Source: Rhodopirellula sp.
Lineage (GTDB): Bacteria; Planctomycetota; Planctomycetia; Pirellulales; Thermoguttaceae
NCBI GenBank assembly: GCA_012728855.1
Contig: JAAYEH010000580.1
Location: 1 to 37,125, forward strand
Direction of reading: 5' to 3'
Length of the DNA stretch: 37,125 bases
Part shown: one piece after another, positions 1 to 8,028 of the stretch
How the letters are laid out: every line of letters begins with the position of its first letter
Position numbering within the stretch: the stretch's first letter is position 1
Position numbers and translations under genes: made by a program
Notes under the pieces: generated by a model
Databases searched by the model: none
What the model was told of the DNA's origin: nothing
The model's input: the letters and a program-made list of their open reading frames with translations, nothing else

Positions 1-110
1 CATCCGGGGCGCGAGTGTTTTGGCACACGTATTGTATAGCCTAAAAGCTGACAACACACGAAAACTGTAATAACGTTCTACTACTCACACTTCTCAATAG
101 GAGAAAAACC

Positions 111-479
111 ATGCCAGGTGGAGACAGGACAGGACCAATGGGACTTGGACCGATGACCGGCCGCGGCGCGGGACTCTGCGCGGGCTACGCAGCGCCCGGG
201 TTTGCCAATTTCACGCCGCGGCGGGGCTTTTGGGGCCGGGGCCGCGGCGGTGGCGGGCGGGGCTGGCGCCATCGCTTCTATGCTACAGGGTTGACCGGAT
301 GGCAGCGAGCCGGCTGGGGGTGGCCCGGCTTCGGCTGGGGAAGCCCTGCGGCGGATGCGCCGCCGGCAACTTCGCGGGACCAAGAACTCAACCTGCTCAA
401 GCAGCAGGCGCAAGGGCTGGCCCAGACCTTGGAACAGATCAGAGAGCGGATCGCCGAACTCGCTCCGCAACAAGACTGA
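111..479 (+). CDS. DUF5320 family small Gly/Arg-rich protein
   Basis: A 122-residue protein whose N-terminus (MPGGDRTGPMGLGPMTGRGA) is the hallmark of the DUF5320 family. That family's function is unknown, and its members often sit beside NifX/NifB-type cofactor-binding proteins. Residues 40-60 and 65-80 are rich in Gly, Arg and Trp. Residues 88-120 form a likely amphipathic coiled coil (LLKQQAQGLAQTLEQIRERI). It has no signal peptide or membrane segment and is probably cytoplasmic. The ATG is preceded by AGGAG at a normal distance. It is the first gene of the + strand operon, 63 nt before a NifX-like protein whose C-terminus repeats the same coiled-coil design. The family call is from recognition; no function is assigned. 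Confidence 0.85.
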   Translation: MPGGDRTGPMGLGPMTGRGAGLCAGYAAPGFANFTPRRGFWGRGRGGGGRGWRHRFYATGLTGWQRAGWGWPGFGWGSPAADAPPATSRDQELNLLKQQAQGLAQTLEQIRERIAELAPQQD

Positions 480-542
480 TCCCGCCGCGGCGCCGCGCGC
501 GGCCATTTTCACGAAATAAGAGAGAAAGAAAGGAAGGGTCCG

Positions 543-1274
543 ATGAAGGTCGCAGTAACAGCGACGGAACCCTCGCTGGATGCGGTCGTCGAGCCGCGTT
601 TCGGTCGGTGTCCCTGTTTCGTCATCGTCGATACCGACAGCATGAATTGTGAGGGCGTGCAGAACGACAGCGCCGCCCTGGCGTCGGGGGCCGGCATCCA
701 GTCGGCCCAACTATTGGCCGAGAAGGGCGTTCAGGCAGTTCTGACTGGCAACTGTGGCCCGAATGCTTACCAGACGCTTTCGGCGGCAGCCATTGTAATG
801 ATCACTGGCTGTCAGGGAACCGTCCGCGAGGCGGTCGAGCAGTTCAAAGCGGGGCGCCTCCATGAGTCCGGCGGTCCGAACGTAGCCAGTCATTTCGGCG
901 CCTCGCCGACGTCTTCGTCCGAACAAACGCTTCCGCCTGCGGGCGACACCGGACCAGGTCTGGGGCTTGGCATGGGGGCCGGCATGGGCCGTGGGGCCGG
1001 GATGGGCAGGGGCAGGGGCAGAGGTGGCGGAATGGGACGCGGGCGAGGAGGCGGCATGGGACGTGGCGGCGGGCGCCACGGTTGGGGATTTGGCCGCGGC
1101 ATGGCTGCCGATGGACCATCTCCCGGCGCACCGACTTCCACTTTCCCTTCCACTCCGTCGGCAAACCCGCCAAGCCCGGTCGATGCTCAGGCGTTGAAGC
1201 AGCAAGCCGACGCGCTGGCGGCGCAACTCCATGAAATCCAGGAGCAGCTCGACAAGATGAAAAAGGAGGAGTAA
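543..1274 (+). CDS. NifX/NafY-like FeMo-cofactor-binding-fold protein fused to a DUF5320-like tail
   Basis: Residues 1-115 match the dinitrogenase iron-molybdenum cofactor biosynthesis fold: the start MKVAVTATEPSLDAVVEPRF, then a TGNCGPNA loop and a TGCQGTVREAVEQF segment. Residues about 140-190 are a low-complexity Gly/Met/Arg tract (GMGRG repeats). Residues 218-243 are a short coiled coil like the end of the DUF5320 protein just upstream, so this looks like a NifX-DUF5320 fusion. Proteins of this fold bind metal clusters or cofactors in nitrogenase assembly, but there is no nitrogenase here, so the ligand is unknown. The start follows a GGAAGGG ribosome-binding site. It lies 49 nt before the next gene and probably shares its operon. 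Confidence 0.85.
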   Translation: MKVAVTATEPSLDAVVEPRFGRCPCFVIVDTDSMNCEGVQNDSAALASGAGIQSAQLLAEKGVQAVLTGNCGPNAYQTLSAAAIVMITGCQGTVREAVEQFKAGRLHESGGPNVASHFGASPTSSSEQTLPPAGDTGPGLGLGMGAGMGRGAGMGRGRGRGGGMGRGRGGGMGRGGGRHGWGFGRGMAADGPSPGAPTSTFPSTPSANPPSPVDAQALKQQADALAAQLHEIQEQLDKMKKEE

Positions 1275-1323
1275 AGGACTTCCCGATGCCGGCCACCACG
1301 GCTGCGATCACGAGGGAGAACCA

Positions 1324-2046
1324 GTGGCAAACATGTCAGTGAAACATTCGAGAGACCTCTCCGGTCGCGAGTCGCCCCGCGACGATGTCGGTTCCGCCGA
1401 GTCGTCCGGGGCGACCGCGGCCTTCGAAACGCCGGGGCGTGCATCCACGATCGGGCGGGAACTCAAAGCACACGCACCTTTCACGGGCGTCGGCGCTCTG
1501 ACCGGGATCGCCGTGATGTTAGCGCTTGCGTCGACGGACTCCCTGGCTCGGCTGTCGGCGCCCCTTTTTTGGAGCCTCCACCCGCTCCACGTACTGCTGA
1601 GCGCATTGGTCACCGCCAGCATGTATCGCCTTCATGCAAGCCGCGGCGCCTGGTCCACGATCGCCATCGGCTATCTTGGTTCGATCGGCATTGCTACGTT
1701 GAGCGACTGCCTGATTCCCTACATTGGCGAAAGCCTCCTCAGCCTGCCGAACCGCAGCATTCATCTCGGTTTCGTGGAGAAATGGTGGCTGGTCAATCCG
1801 ATGGCCTTTCTCGGAATCGGGCTCGCCTGCCTTTGGCCGAACACCAAGCTGCCCCACGCGGGCCATGTCCTGCTGAGCACGTGGGCCTCGCTGTTTCACA
1901 TGACGATGGCCATCAGCGGCGATCTTACCGCCGGAGTGATCGCCATGGTCCTAGTGTTTCTCTTTCTGGCCGTTTGGGTTCCTTGCTGCACCAGCGATAT
2001 CGTGTTTCCCCTACTCTTTGCGAAGCGCGATTCGCTTCCCGCGTGA
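1324..2046 (+). CDS. six-helix integral membrane protein, unknown function
   Basis: A 240-residue protein with a polar N-terminus (about 50 residues) followed by about six hydrophobic segments (near 55-75, 78-104, 110-135, 155-172, 178-198, 202-232). Conserved-looking polar residues sit in or next to the membrane: HPLH near the second helix, an HAGH pair, FHM, and VPCCTSD before the last helix. These could bind a metal or heme, but that is inference. I do not recognise the family. The start is GTG, chosen because GAGGGAGA lies 6 nt upstream; an ATG nine bases downstream is possible. It sits 21 nt before the first SPFH gene, so it is a likely component of the SPFH/ATPase system. Confidence 0.75.
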   Translation: MANMSVKHSRDLSGRESPRDDVGSAESSGATAAFETPGRASTIGRELKAHAPFTGVGALTGIAVMLALASTDSLARLSAPLFWSLHPLHVLLSALVTASMYRLHASRGAWSTIAIGYLGSIGIATLSDCLIPYIGESLLSLPNRSIHLGFVEKWWLVNPMAFLGIGLACLWPNTKLPHAGHVLLSTWASLFHMTMAISGDLTAGVIAMVLVFLFLAVWVPCCTSDIVFPLLFAKRDSLPA

Positions 2047-2067
2047 CAACTCTCCCGTCCGAATACC

Positions 2068-3975
2068 ATGCCTGAATCGCAGACCGCACAGACATTCCCT
2101 CGTCGTGAAACCGAGTTCTCCGCCGGAGCGAAACCTGCCGGCAGTCTGCTGCTAACTTCCGCTGTGCTCACCACGGGCGGCATGCTCGTCGCCGGAGGCT
2201 ACGGCATCTACGCCGGGTTGGTTTCGCTGGAAGCCCTTGCACTGGAGATGGCGCTGGTTGCGGTCGCCGTTTGGGTCGCCTGGCATGCCGATCGGCTTCG
2301 CAGGCGGATGGCCAAGACAGAACAAGACTGCGCGGCGAGCCCCAATCCTACACAACGTCCGGGGCATGCACCGGTGTGGTCGGGCGAGGAAATCGAGGAG
2401 GACTACGACCACTACGATATCGCTTTCGGCGATCTGGAGCACGCCCGAAAACTTCACTACCTGTTGCTCGCCGTCTGTCCCACCGCCACCATCGCCCTGT
2501 TCACCGTGTATCTCCTGCTCGGCGGCGTCCTTGGGGAGGTCGAGGCGTCGACCCCACAAACCACCGCGCTGGGGATCGCGTCTCTGGCTATTTCCTGCAT
2601 CTGGCTGGCGCTAACGAAGTCGTATCGCGAGGCCCCCTCTCAAGCCTTCGTCCAATCCAATTCGCTTCGACTCGCGTTCCGTGAATTGCATTGGGCAACG
2701 ATCGTCGTCGCTGCCGCCATCTTGGCGGCGGCGTTCTGGCCGCGGCTGCAGTCGTGGGTCGGGGGCGTCTTGCTGGTGTGGATCCTGGCCCTGGCGGTGG
2801 AGCAGTTGGTCCGTTATCTACTGCACTGGCTCCGTCCCGGCGAAGATCCGCTTGCACTTCCACCGCTGCGGCTCGTCCTGCGCGATCTGGTGGTTTCTCG
2901 TGGCAATCCGGCCGCCAGCCTTTTTGAAGCGGTGGAACGGCGTTTGGGGGTAAACTTCCGTTCCTCATGGGCGATTCGCTTCGTCCGCGGAGCCGTCCTA
3001 CCGGCCGCCCTGCTCGTCGCCCTGTTGCTGTGGGGGCTGACCAGCCTCGCGGTCGTCGAAGTCGACTGTCTCGGCGTGCGGGAGCATTTCGGTCGCGTCC
3101 GGGGCGTCCCCCTCTCGCCCGGACTGCATTGGAAACTCCCCTGGCCGCTCGGCCGCCTGCGGCAGTACCCGGTCAAACGAGTCTCGCTCAAGCCAATCGG
3201 TTTCATCAGCAAACCGGGGCGGCAGGCGGCGCTGCTCTGGACCAAAGATCACGCCAAGGAAGAGTTTGCCCTGGTGCTCGGAGGCGGATCGGAGCTGCTG
3301 GCCATCGACTCCGTGGTCTACTACAAGATCCGCGAGGACAAACAAGGCTTCCTCGACTACGTGTACCACTCGAGCAATCCCGACGATGCCCTGGAAGCCT
3401 ACGCCTATCGGGCGCTGATGGAGCAGACACACACCGCCACGCTGGCCGAAGTCTTTTCGGCCAACCGAGCGGAAGTTGCGCGGCGGCTGGAGACATCGCT
3501 CCAGGAGTACGCCACGGCGAACCGGCTGGGAATCGAGATCGTCGCGGTCGCCCTCATGGGTCTCCACCCGCCGGTCGAAGCAGGCGCGGATTACCTCGAC
3601 GTGATCAGTGCCCGCATCGACGCCGACCGAGAAAGGATCGAGGCCACCGGCAAGCAGTTTGCCGACATCCAGCACGCCCATCGCGAGAGCACGACGGCGG
3701 TGGCGGAGGCAAAGGTTCAGGCCGCGCGTCGCGTTGGCGAGGCGCTGGAGGAAGCCTCGCAATTCCTTGCCCTCGGCCAGGCTTACGCCGTGGCGCCGGG
3801 CGCCCTGAAACTGCGGCTGTGGTTCGAGATCCTCGAGGAGGTGCTCGAAAACAAGCGATTCGTCGTGGTGGACAAAGTCTTCAGCCAGGGACATGGCGGC
3901 GTTCTTATCGACCAACGGGCTGAGATCGACCTCGAAGATCCGGCCACACTCAATGCGGGAGCGAATCCAAGATGA
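2068..3975 (+). CDS. SPFH-domain protein (HflK-like) with multi-pass N-terminal membrane domain
   Basis: A 635-residue protein. The first 310 residues contain about seven hydrophobic segments (near 33-56, 56-77, 130-155, 165-183, 207-228, 231-258, 302-325). An SPFH/prohibitin-type domain follows (about 325-520; it starts VDCLGVREHFGRV, with SPGLHWKLPWPLGRL), then a helical region with ISARIDADRERIEATGKQFA and a short tail. Classical HflK has a single N-terminal helix and about 400 residues, so the large membrane domain is unusual. HflK/HflC proteins form membrane cages that organise microdomains and modulate FtsH. The gene overlaps the next SPFH gene by an ATGA. No FtsH is encoded nearby, so its partner here may be the P-type ATPase. 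Confidence 0.85.
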   Translation: MPESQTAQTFPRRETEFSAGAKPAGSLLLTSAVLTTGGMLVAGGYGIYAGLVSLEALALEMALVAVAVWVAWHADRLRRRMAKTEQDCAASPNPTQRPGHAPVWSGEEIEEDYDHYDIAFGDLEHARKLHYLLLAVCPTATIALFTVYLLLGGVLGEVEASTPQTTALGIASLAISCIWLALTKSYREAPSQAFVQSNSLRLAFRELHWATIVVAAAILAAAFWPRLQSWVGGVLLVWILALAVEQLVRYLLHWLRPGEDPLALPPLRLVLRDLVVSRGNPAASLFEAVERRLGVNFRSSWAIRFVRGAVLPAALLVALLLWGLTSLAVVEVDCLGVREHFGRVRGVPLSPGLHWKLPWPLGRLRQYPVKRVSLKPIGFISKPGRQAALLWTKDHAKEEFALVLGGGSELLAIDSVVYYKIREDKQGFLDYVYHSSNPDDALEAYAYRALMEQTHTATLAEVFSANRAEVARRLETSLQEYATANRLGIEIVAVALMGLHPPVEAGADYLDVISARIDADRERIEATGKQFADIQHAHRESTTAVAEAKVQAARRVGEALEEASQFLALGQAYAVAPGALKLRLWFEILEEVLENKRFVVVDKVFSQGHGGVLIDQRAEIDLEDPATLNAGANPR

Positions 3976-4991
3976 CCAGGAGCAGCCTTTCGAACTCCCC
4001 CGGCCCTCGCGCACAAGGTTCACGAGTCGCCGCCGCGGCGGTTTTCTTCCGAATCCTGCTGGCAACGTCAATCGTCGGCCTGTTGGTCGCCTACAGTATG
4101 TACTTCCAGGTGACGGAAGGTTCCTACGCCGTGGTCACGCGTTTCGGCGACCCGGTCCGCGCGGTCCGTCAGGCCGGGCCGGGCTGGAAATGGCCCTGGC
4201 CGGTCGAACAGGTACATCCGATCGACGCACGTCACCGGCTCTACAACAGTCCCTACACGGCGACACTCACCCGGGACCAGAAGAACGTGATCCTGCTGAC
4301 ATATGTCGTCTGGCGGGTCGATGATCCGCTCTTGTTTCTCCAGTCGCTGGGCACACCCGAGGCCGCCGAGCGGAAGTTGGACGGCATGGCCGCGGCCAGT
4401 AAGAATTTTCAACTCGGCCGCTACGATCTGACCTCGCTCGTTTCGACCAAACCCGAAGAAATCAAGACTCCCCAGATCGAGCAAGCGGTGCTTGAAGATC
4501 TCCGCGACCCGGCTCGCCAGTGGTTCGGGATCGCGGTTGAGCAAGTGGGCATCAAGCGGATCGCCTACCCGGAAGAGAATATCGCCACGGTTTTGGAACA
4601 GATGCGGGCCGAGCGGCAGGCGGAAGCCGGCCGATTGCGGGCGGAAGGCGAGAAGGAGGCCCAACGGATCCGCGACGACGCTCTGGTCAAAGCGGAAGAG
4701 ATACGCCGCGAAGGCCGCGAGGAGGCGGGCAAGATTGTCGGCCGTGCCGAAAAAGATGCCGCAGAGGTCTACGCCCGAGCCCACAACCTCGACCCGGAAT
4801 TCTACCGCTTCTGGCGATCCCTCCAGGCGGTTAAGCGGACCCTGGGCGAAAAGGCCACTCTGATCCTCCGCACCGACCAGGGCTTTTTCGACGTGCTCTC
4901 GGCTCCACCGAAATCGGCCGAACGGCGGACGGGCCAGGGTGGTCTGCCGAGCCTGACGACCTCCCCGACAGGCGACGAAAAGAAAGGGTAG
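3972..4991 (+). CDS. hflC: SPFH-domain protein, HflC-like
   Basis: A 339-residue protein with one N-terminal membrane helix (about 22-42), then an SPFH domain starting YFQVTEGSYAVVTRFGDPVR and GPGWKWPWPVEQVHPID, and a charged helix (MRAERQAEAGRLRAEGEKEA) typical of HflC. The C-terminal segment DPEFYRFWRSLQAVKRTLGE is also characteristic of HflC. Family members assemble with HflK in the cytoplasmic membrane, with the SPFH domain outside. It starts in the ATGA overlap with the upstream SPFH gene and ends two bases before the next ATG, so the three SPFH proteins are likely made in fixed ratio. The last 25 residues are Thr/Ser/Gly-rich and probably disordered. Confidence 0.9.
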   Translation: MTRSSLSNSPGPRAQGSRVAAAAVFFRILLATSIVGLLVAYSMYFQVTEGSYAVVTRFGDPVRAVRQAGPGWKWPWPVEQVHPIDARHRLYNSPYTATLTRDQKNVILLTYVVWRVDDPLLFLQSLGTPEAAERKLDGMAAASKNFQLGRYDLTSLVSTKPEEIKTPQIEQAVLEDLRDPARQWFGIAVEQVGIKRIAYPEENIATVLEQMRAERQAEAGRLRAEGEKEAQRIRDDALVKAEEIRREGREEAGKIVGRAEKDAAEVYARAHNLDPEFYRFWRSLQAVKRTLGEKATLILRTDQGFFDVLSAPPKSAERRTGQGGLPSLTTSPTGDEKKG

Positions 4992-4993
4992 CC

Positions 4994-5998
4994 ATGGTCC
5001 AAAAACGTCCGCCTGCGGTGCTTCAGGGCTTGGAAGCCGGATTGAAGATGTTTCGCTGGGTCGTCATCGGCCTGTTGGTTCTCTTTTGCTTCTCGGGGAT
5101 CCAGGAGGTCGGCCCCGATCAGGTCGGCCTGCTGCTGCGGCTTGGCAAGCTCCATGGCGCGAACCCGGCCGCCCAGGTCAAGGAGCCGGGGCTGATGCTG
5201 GCGCTGCCTTACCCCATCGACGAAGTCATCGAAGTGCCCGCCAAGCAAGAGGGCGAAGTTGTGATCGACGACGTTTGGAAAGGGATCGACGACACCGACG
5301 CCCTGGGCACCATCGACCCGATCCTGGAAGGCTACTGCCTGACCGGAGATCAGAACGTCATCCAGGCCAAGATCGTGGTGAAGTACAAGATCTCCGATCC
5401 GGTGCGATTTCGCCTGGGAACCGCGGAACCCGAGGCCATCCTCCGCGACACCGTCCTGTCGGCCCTCACCCACGCGATCGCCGGATGGGGCGTTAACGAC
5501 GTGCTCCGACTGCAGCAAGGGGACAACACACGGTCGCAACCGTCGGTCAGTCTCGCCGGAACCGTCTGGCAACAGGCCCAGCAGCGGCTTGATGGGCTCG
5601 ACTGCGGCATGACCATCTCGGCCCTGGAGTTCAAGGAGATCCATCCGCCACGCCACGTGATTACCGATTTCCGCGCCGTGCAGAGTGCGAAGATCGCCAT
5701 GGAAACCCATCAGCGGGAGGCGGAGGGGTTTGCCGCTCGGGAAATCCCCAAAGCGGAGGCGGAGAAAAACCGCCTCGTGCAAGAGGCCGCCGCCTACGAA
5801 AACACGCTCAACGCAAAGGCGTCCGCGGAACTCTCCGTTTTCGAGCAACTCCACAGCGAGTACCGGCAAAACTCGGCTCTGGTTTGGAATCGCATCTATC
5901 TGGAGACCGTCGAGTACGTCCTTCAACGTGTGGGTAAGCTCGATTTCGTCTCCCCGGAAGACCGGGTGATCCTCTCTGACGTGGAGGGCAAACGATGA
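4994..5998 (+). CDS. hflK: SPFH-domain protein, HflK-like
   Basis: A 334-residue protein with a single membrane helix (about 18-37, VVIGLLVLFCFSGIQEVGPD), an SPFH domain (about 38-240) and a coiled stretch with QREAEGFAAREIPKAEAEKN. The segments NVIQAKIVVKYKISDP and PEAILRDTVLSALTHAIAGW match the HflK family. It is the third SPFH protein in a row, shorter than E. coli HflK, and lacks the usual Gly/Pro-rich N-terminal tail. The stop codon overlaps the ATPase start as ATGA, which points to translational coupling with the pump. Confidence 0.88.
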   Translation: MVQKRPPAVLQGLEAGLKMFRWVVIGLLVLFCFSGIQEVGPDQVGLLLRLGKLHGANPAAQVKEPGLMLALPYPIDEVIEVPAKQEGEVVIDDVWKGIDDTDALGTIDPILEGYCLTGDQNVIQAKIVVKYKISDPVRFRLGTAEPEAILRDTVLSALTHAIAGWGVNDVLRLQQGDNTRSQPSVSLAGTVWQQAQQRLDGLDCGMTISALEFKEIHPPRHVITDFRAVQSAKIAMETHQREAEGFAAREIPKAEAEKNRLVQEAAAYENTLNAKASAELSVFEQLHSEYRQNSALVWNRIYLETVEYVLQRVGKLDFVSPEDRVILSDVEGKR

Positions 5999-8028
5999 GC
6001 CATTTCGCAGCCCCGGCTTCCGCCCGCCTCGACCGGTCGCTGGATGTTCCGCTCACGATCCCCGAACGTGCGAGGATCGCCATCCAACTCGGCTCGGCGA
6101 TGCTCGCCGGCGGACTGCTGGCCGTTGGACTGCTCCAACGGCAGTTCGGGGCGCCCCAGATGGCCAATATCGCGGAATTGATCATCGCCCTGGCCGCCTG
6201 GGTCGTGGCGCTGCCTATCTTCCTGATTGCCATCCGCGGGCTGTTCACCGCCAATCCCAACACATTCAGCGAGCAACTGGTTGCCCTGGCCACGCTGGCT
6301 GCCATGGCGACCGGAGACTTCGTCACCGCCACTCTGATCCCAGTAATCATGAGCCTGGGCCATTTTCTCGAAGAACGGAGCGTGCTGGGGGCCCAGGCTG
6401 CCATCGAGGGGCTGCGGAAGCTCCAAGCGCGGCGAGCTACCGTGGTCACTCCCGAGGGCCCGCGCGACATCGACCCGCAGCTTCTCAAGCCGGGCGACGT
6501 CATGTTGCTGCACCCAGGCGACGTCATCGCCGCCGACGGCGAAGTGTTCGACGGCAGTTCCGCCGTCGACCAGTCATCGATTACCGGCGAGTCGGCCCCG
6601 GAGGAAATCGCCCCCGGCGGGACTGTCTTCGCAGGTTCGGTCAACTTGACCGGCTTGCTCCGCGTCCGGGTCACGCGCACCGGTTCGCAGACCGCTCTGG
6701 GGCGCGTGGTCGAATTGCTCCACGATGCCGAACAGTCCAAGACGCCCGTGCTGCGGCTGATCGAGCAATACGCCGGCTATTACGTACCGATCATCCTTAC
6801 GGTGGCTGCCGTGGTGCTCTTCATCAGCCGCGACCTGTCGCGGGCGATTGCGGTGCTGGTGGTCGGCTGTCCCGGCGCCCTGGTGCTCGCCGGCCCCAGC
6901 GCGATGGTCGCCGCGCTGGCGGCAGCCTCTCGGCTGGGGATCCTCATCAAGAATGCCCGATTCCTCGAATCGATGGCGGACGTCGATACCGTCATTTTTG
7001 ACAAGACCGGCACGCTCACGTTCGGCCGCCTGGAGCTTTCGCGGGCCGCCGCCATGAACGGATACAGCACGGCGGAACTGTTGACCCAAGCCCTCGATTG
7101 TGCGACAGGCTCTCGGCATCCCGCTTCGCGTGCCGTGGTGATGGCGGCCGAATCGGCCGGCTTGCTGCCGCAGCCGCATCGTGCTGGCGGGAAGATCGAA
7201 GAGATCGCCGGGAAGGGCATTCGGTTCACGAACAACGGCGAAACCCGGCTCCTCGGCCGCCGCGAGTGGTTGATCGAAGAGGGAATTTCGCTGCCGGAGA
7301 ACCCCGAGCACGCCGGTCCCATCGTTTGGCTCGGCCGCATCAACACAACCGCGGCCGAGAAGGCCGAGGCGATCGGTTGCCTGCTCTTATCCGACCGACC
7401 TCGGCCGGATGCCAAAGAGGCGATCGCCACGCTCCGCTCGCTGGGACTTCAGCGGTCGATCCTTTTGACCGGCGACCGGCGAGAAGTCGCCGAACGGATC
7501 GGCCGTGATCTGGCGATCGGCAGCGTCGTTGCCGAAGTATTACCGGAGGAGAAACTTGAAGTCGTCGCCAAGGAGAGCGACTCCGGGCGGGTAGTGATGG
7601 TCGTAGGCGACGGCGTGAACGACGCTCTGGCGCTGGCCCGCGGCGACGTCGGCGTTGCCTTGGGCGCCGGCGCTTCGGACATCGCGCTGAAGAGTGCCGA
7701 CGTCGCCCTGCTCGCGCACGATCTCAACCGGTTGCCCTCGGCTGTTCGACTTTCCCGTCGGACCCGCCGGGCGATCCACGAGAACATTCTTTTAGGGGCC
7801 GGCAGTTCCCTGATCTTCGTCTGGCTCGCGTCGATCGGCCTGATTAGCCCGCTATTCGGCGCGCTGCTGCACAACGTGGGAGCCGCCCTGGTGATTTTCA
7901 ATAGCGCGCGGCTTTTGGGTTTTGAACAACCCCAAGGGCAGTCCGGTGCCGCGTCCGTATCACACGACGGAATGGAGTCGGTCTTTTCAGTATCCGAGAC
8001 TAGTGGAGCCGCCATCCCAGCGGAATGA
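5995..8028 (+). CDS. P1B-like cation-translocating P-type ATPase with CPG in the ion-site helix
   Basis: A 677-residue P-type ATPase. Visible motifs are TGES at 197-200 (actuator), CPG at 292-294 in the sixth helix, DKTGTLT with the phosphorylated Asp336, the P1B-type HP dipeptide at His375, and GDGVND from about 538. About eight helices are present (two pairs before TGES, one pair around CPG, one pair at the end, the last with LLHNVGAALVIFNSARLLG). The N-terminus is short and has no HMA metal-binding domain. P1B pumps export or import Cu, Zn, Cd, Co or Fe and usually carry CPC, SPC or CPH. CPG is unusual, so the ion cannot be assigned. It is coupled by ATGA overlaps to the SPFH genes upstream and the cyclophilin downstream. 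Confidence 0.92.
   Translation: MSHFAAPASARLDRSLDVPLTIPERARIAIQLGSAMLAGGLLAVGLLQRQFGAPQMANIAELIIALAAWVVALPIFLIAIRGLFTANPNTFSEQLVALATLAAMATGDFVTATLIPVIMSLGHFLEERSVLGAQAAIEGLRKLQARRATVVTPEGPRDIDPQLLKPGDVMLLHPGDVIAADGEVFDGSSAVDQSSITGESAPEEIAPGGTVFAGSVNLTGLLRVRVTRTGSQTALGRVVELLHDAEQSKTPVLRLIEQYAGYYVPIILTVAAVVLFISRDLSRAIAVLVVGCPGALVLAGPSAMVAALAAASRLGILIKNARFLESMADVDTVIFDKTGTLTFGRLELSRAAAMNGYSTAELLTQALDCATGSRHPASRAVVMAAESAGLLPQPHRAGGKIEEIAGKGIRFTNNGETRLLGRREWLIEEGISLPENPEHAGPIVWLGRINTTAAEKAEAIGCLLLSDRPRPDAKEAIATLRSLGLQRSILLTGDRREVAERIGRDLAIGSVVAEVLPEEKLEVVAKESDSGRVVMVVGDGVNDALALARGDVGVALGAGASDIALKSADVALLAHDLNRLPSAVRLSRRTRRAIHENILLGAGSSLIFVWLASIGLISPLFGALLHNVGAALVIFNSARLLGFEQPQGQSGAASVSHDGMESVFSVSETSGAAIPAE

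Noticed and set aside
543..1274. A nitrogenase gene cluster
   Set aside because: Only the NifX-like fold is present. No nifH, nifD, nifK, nifE or nifN is seen in the window.
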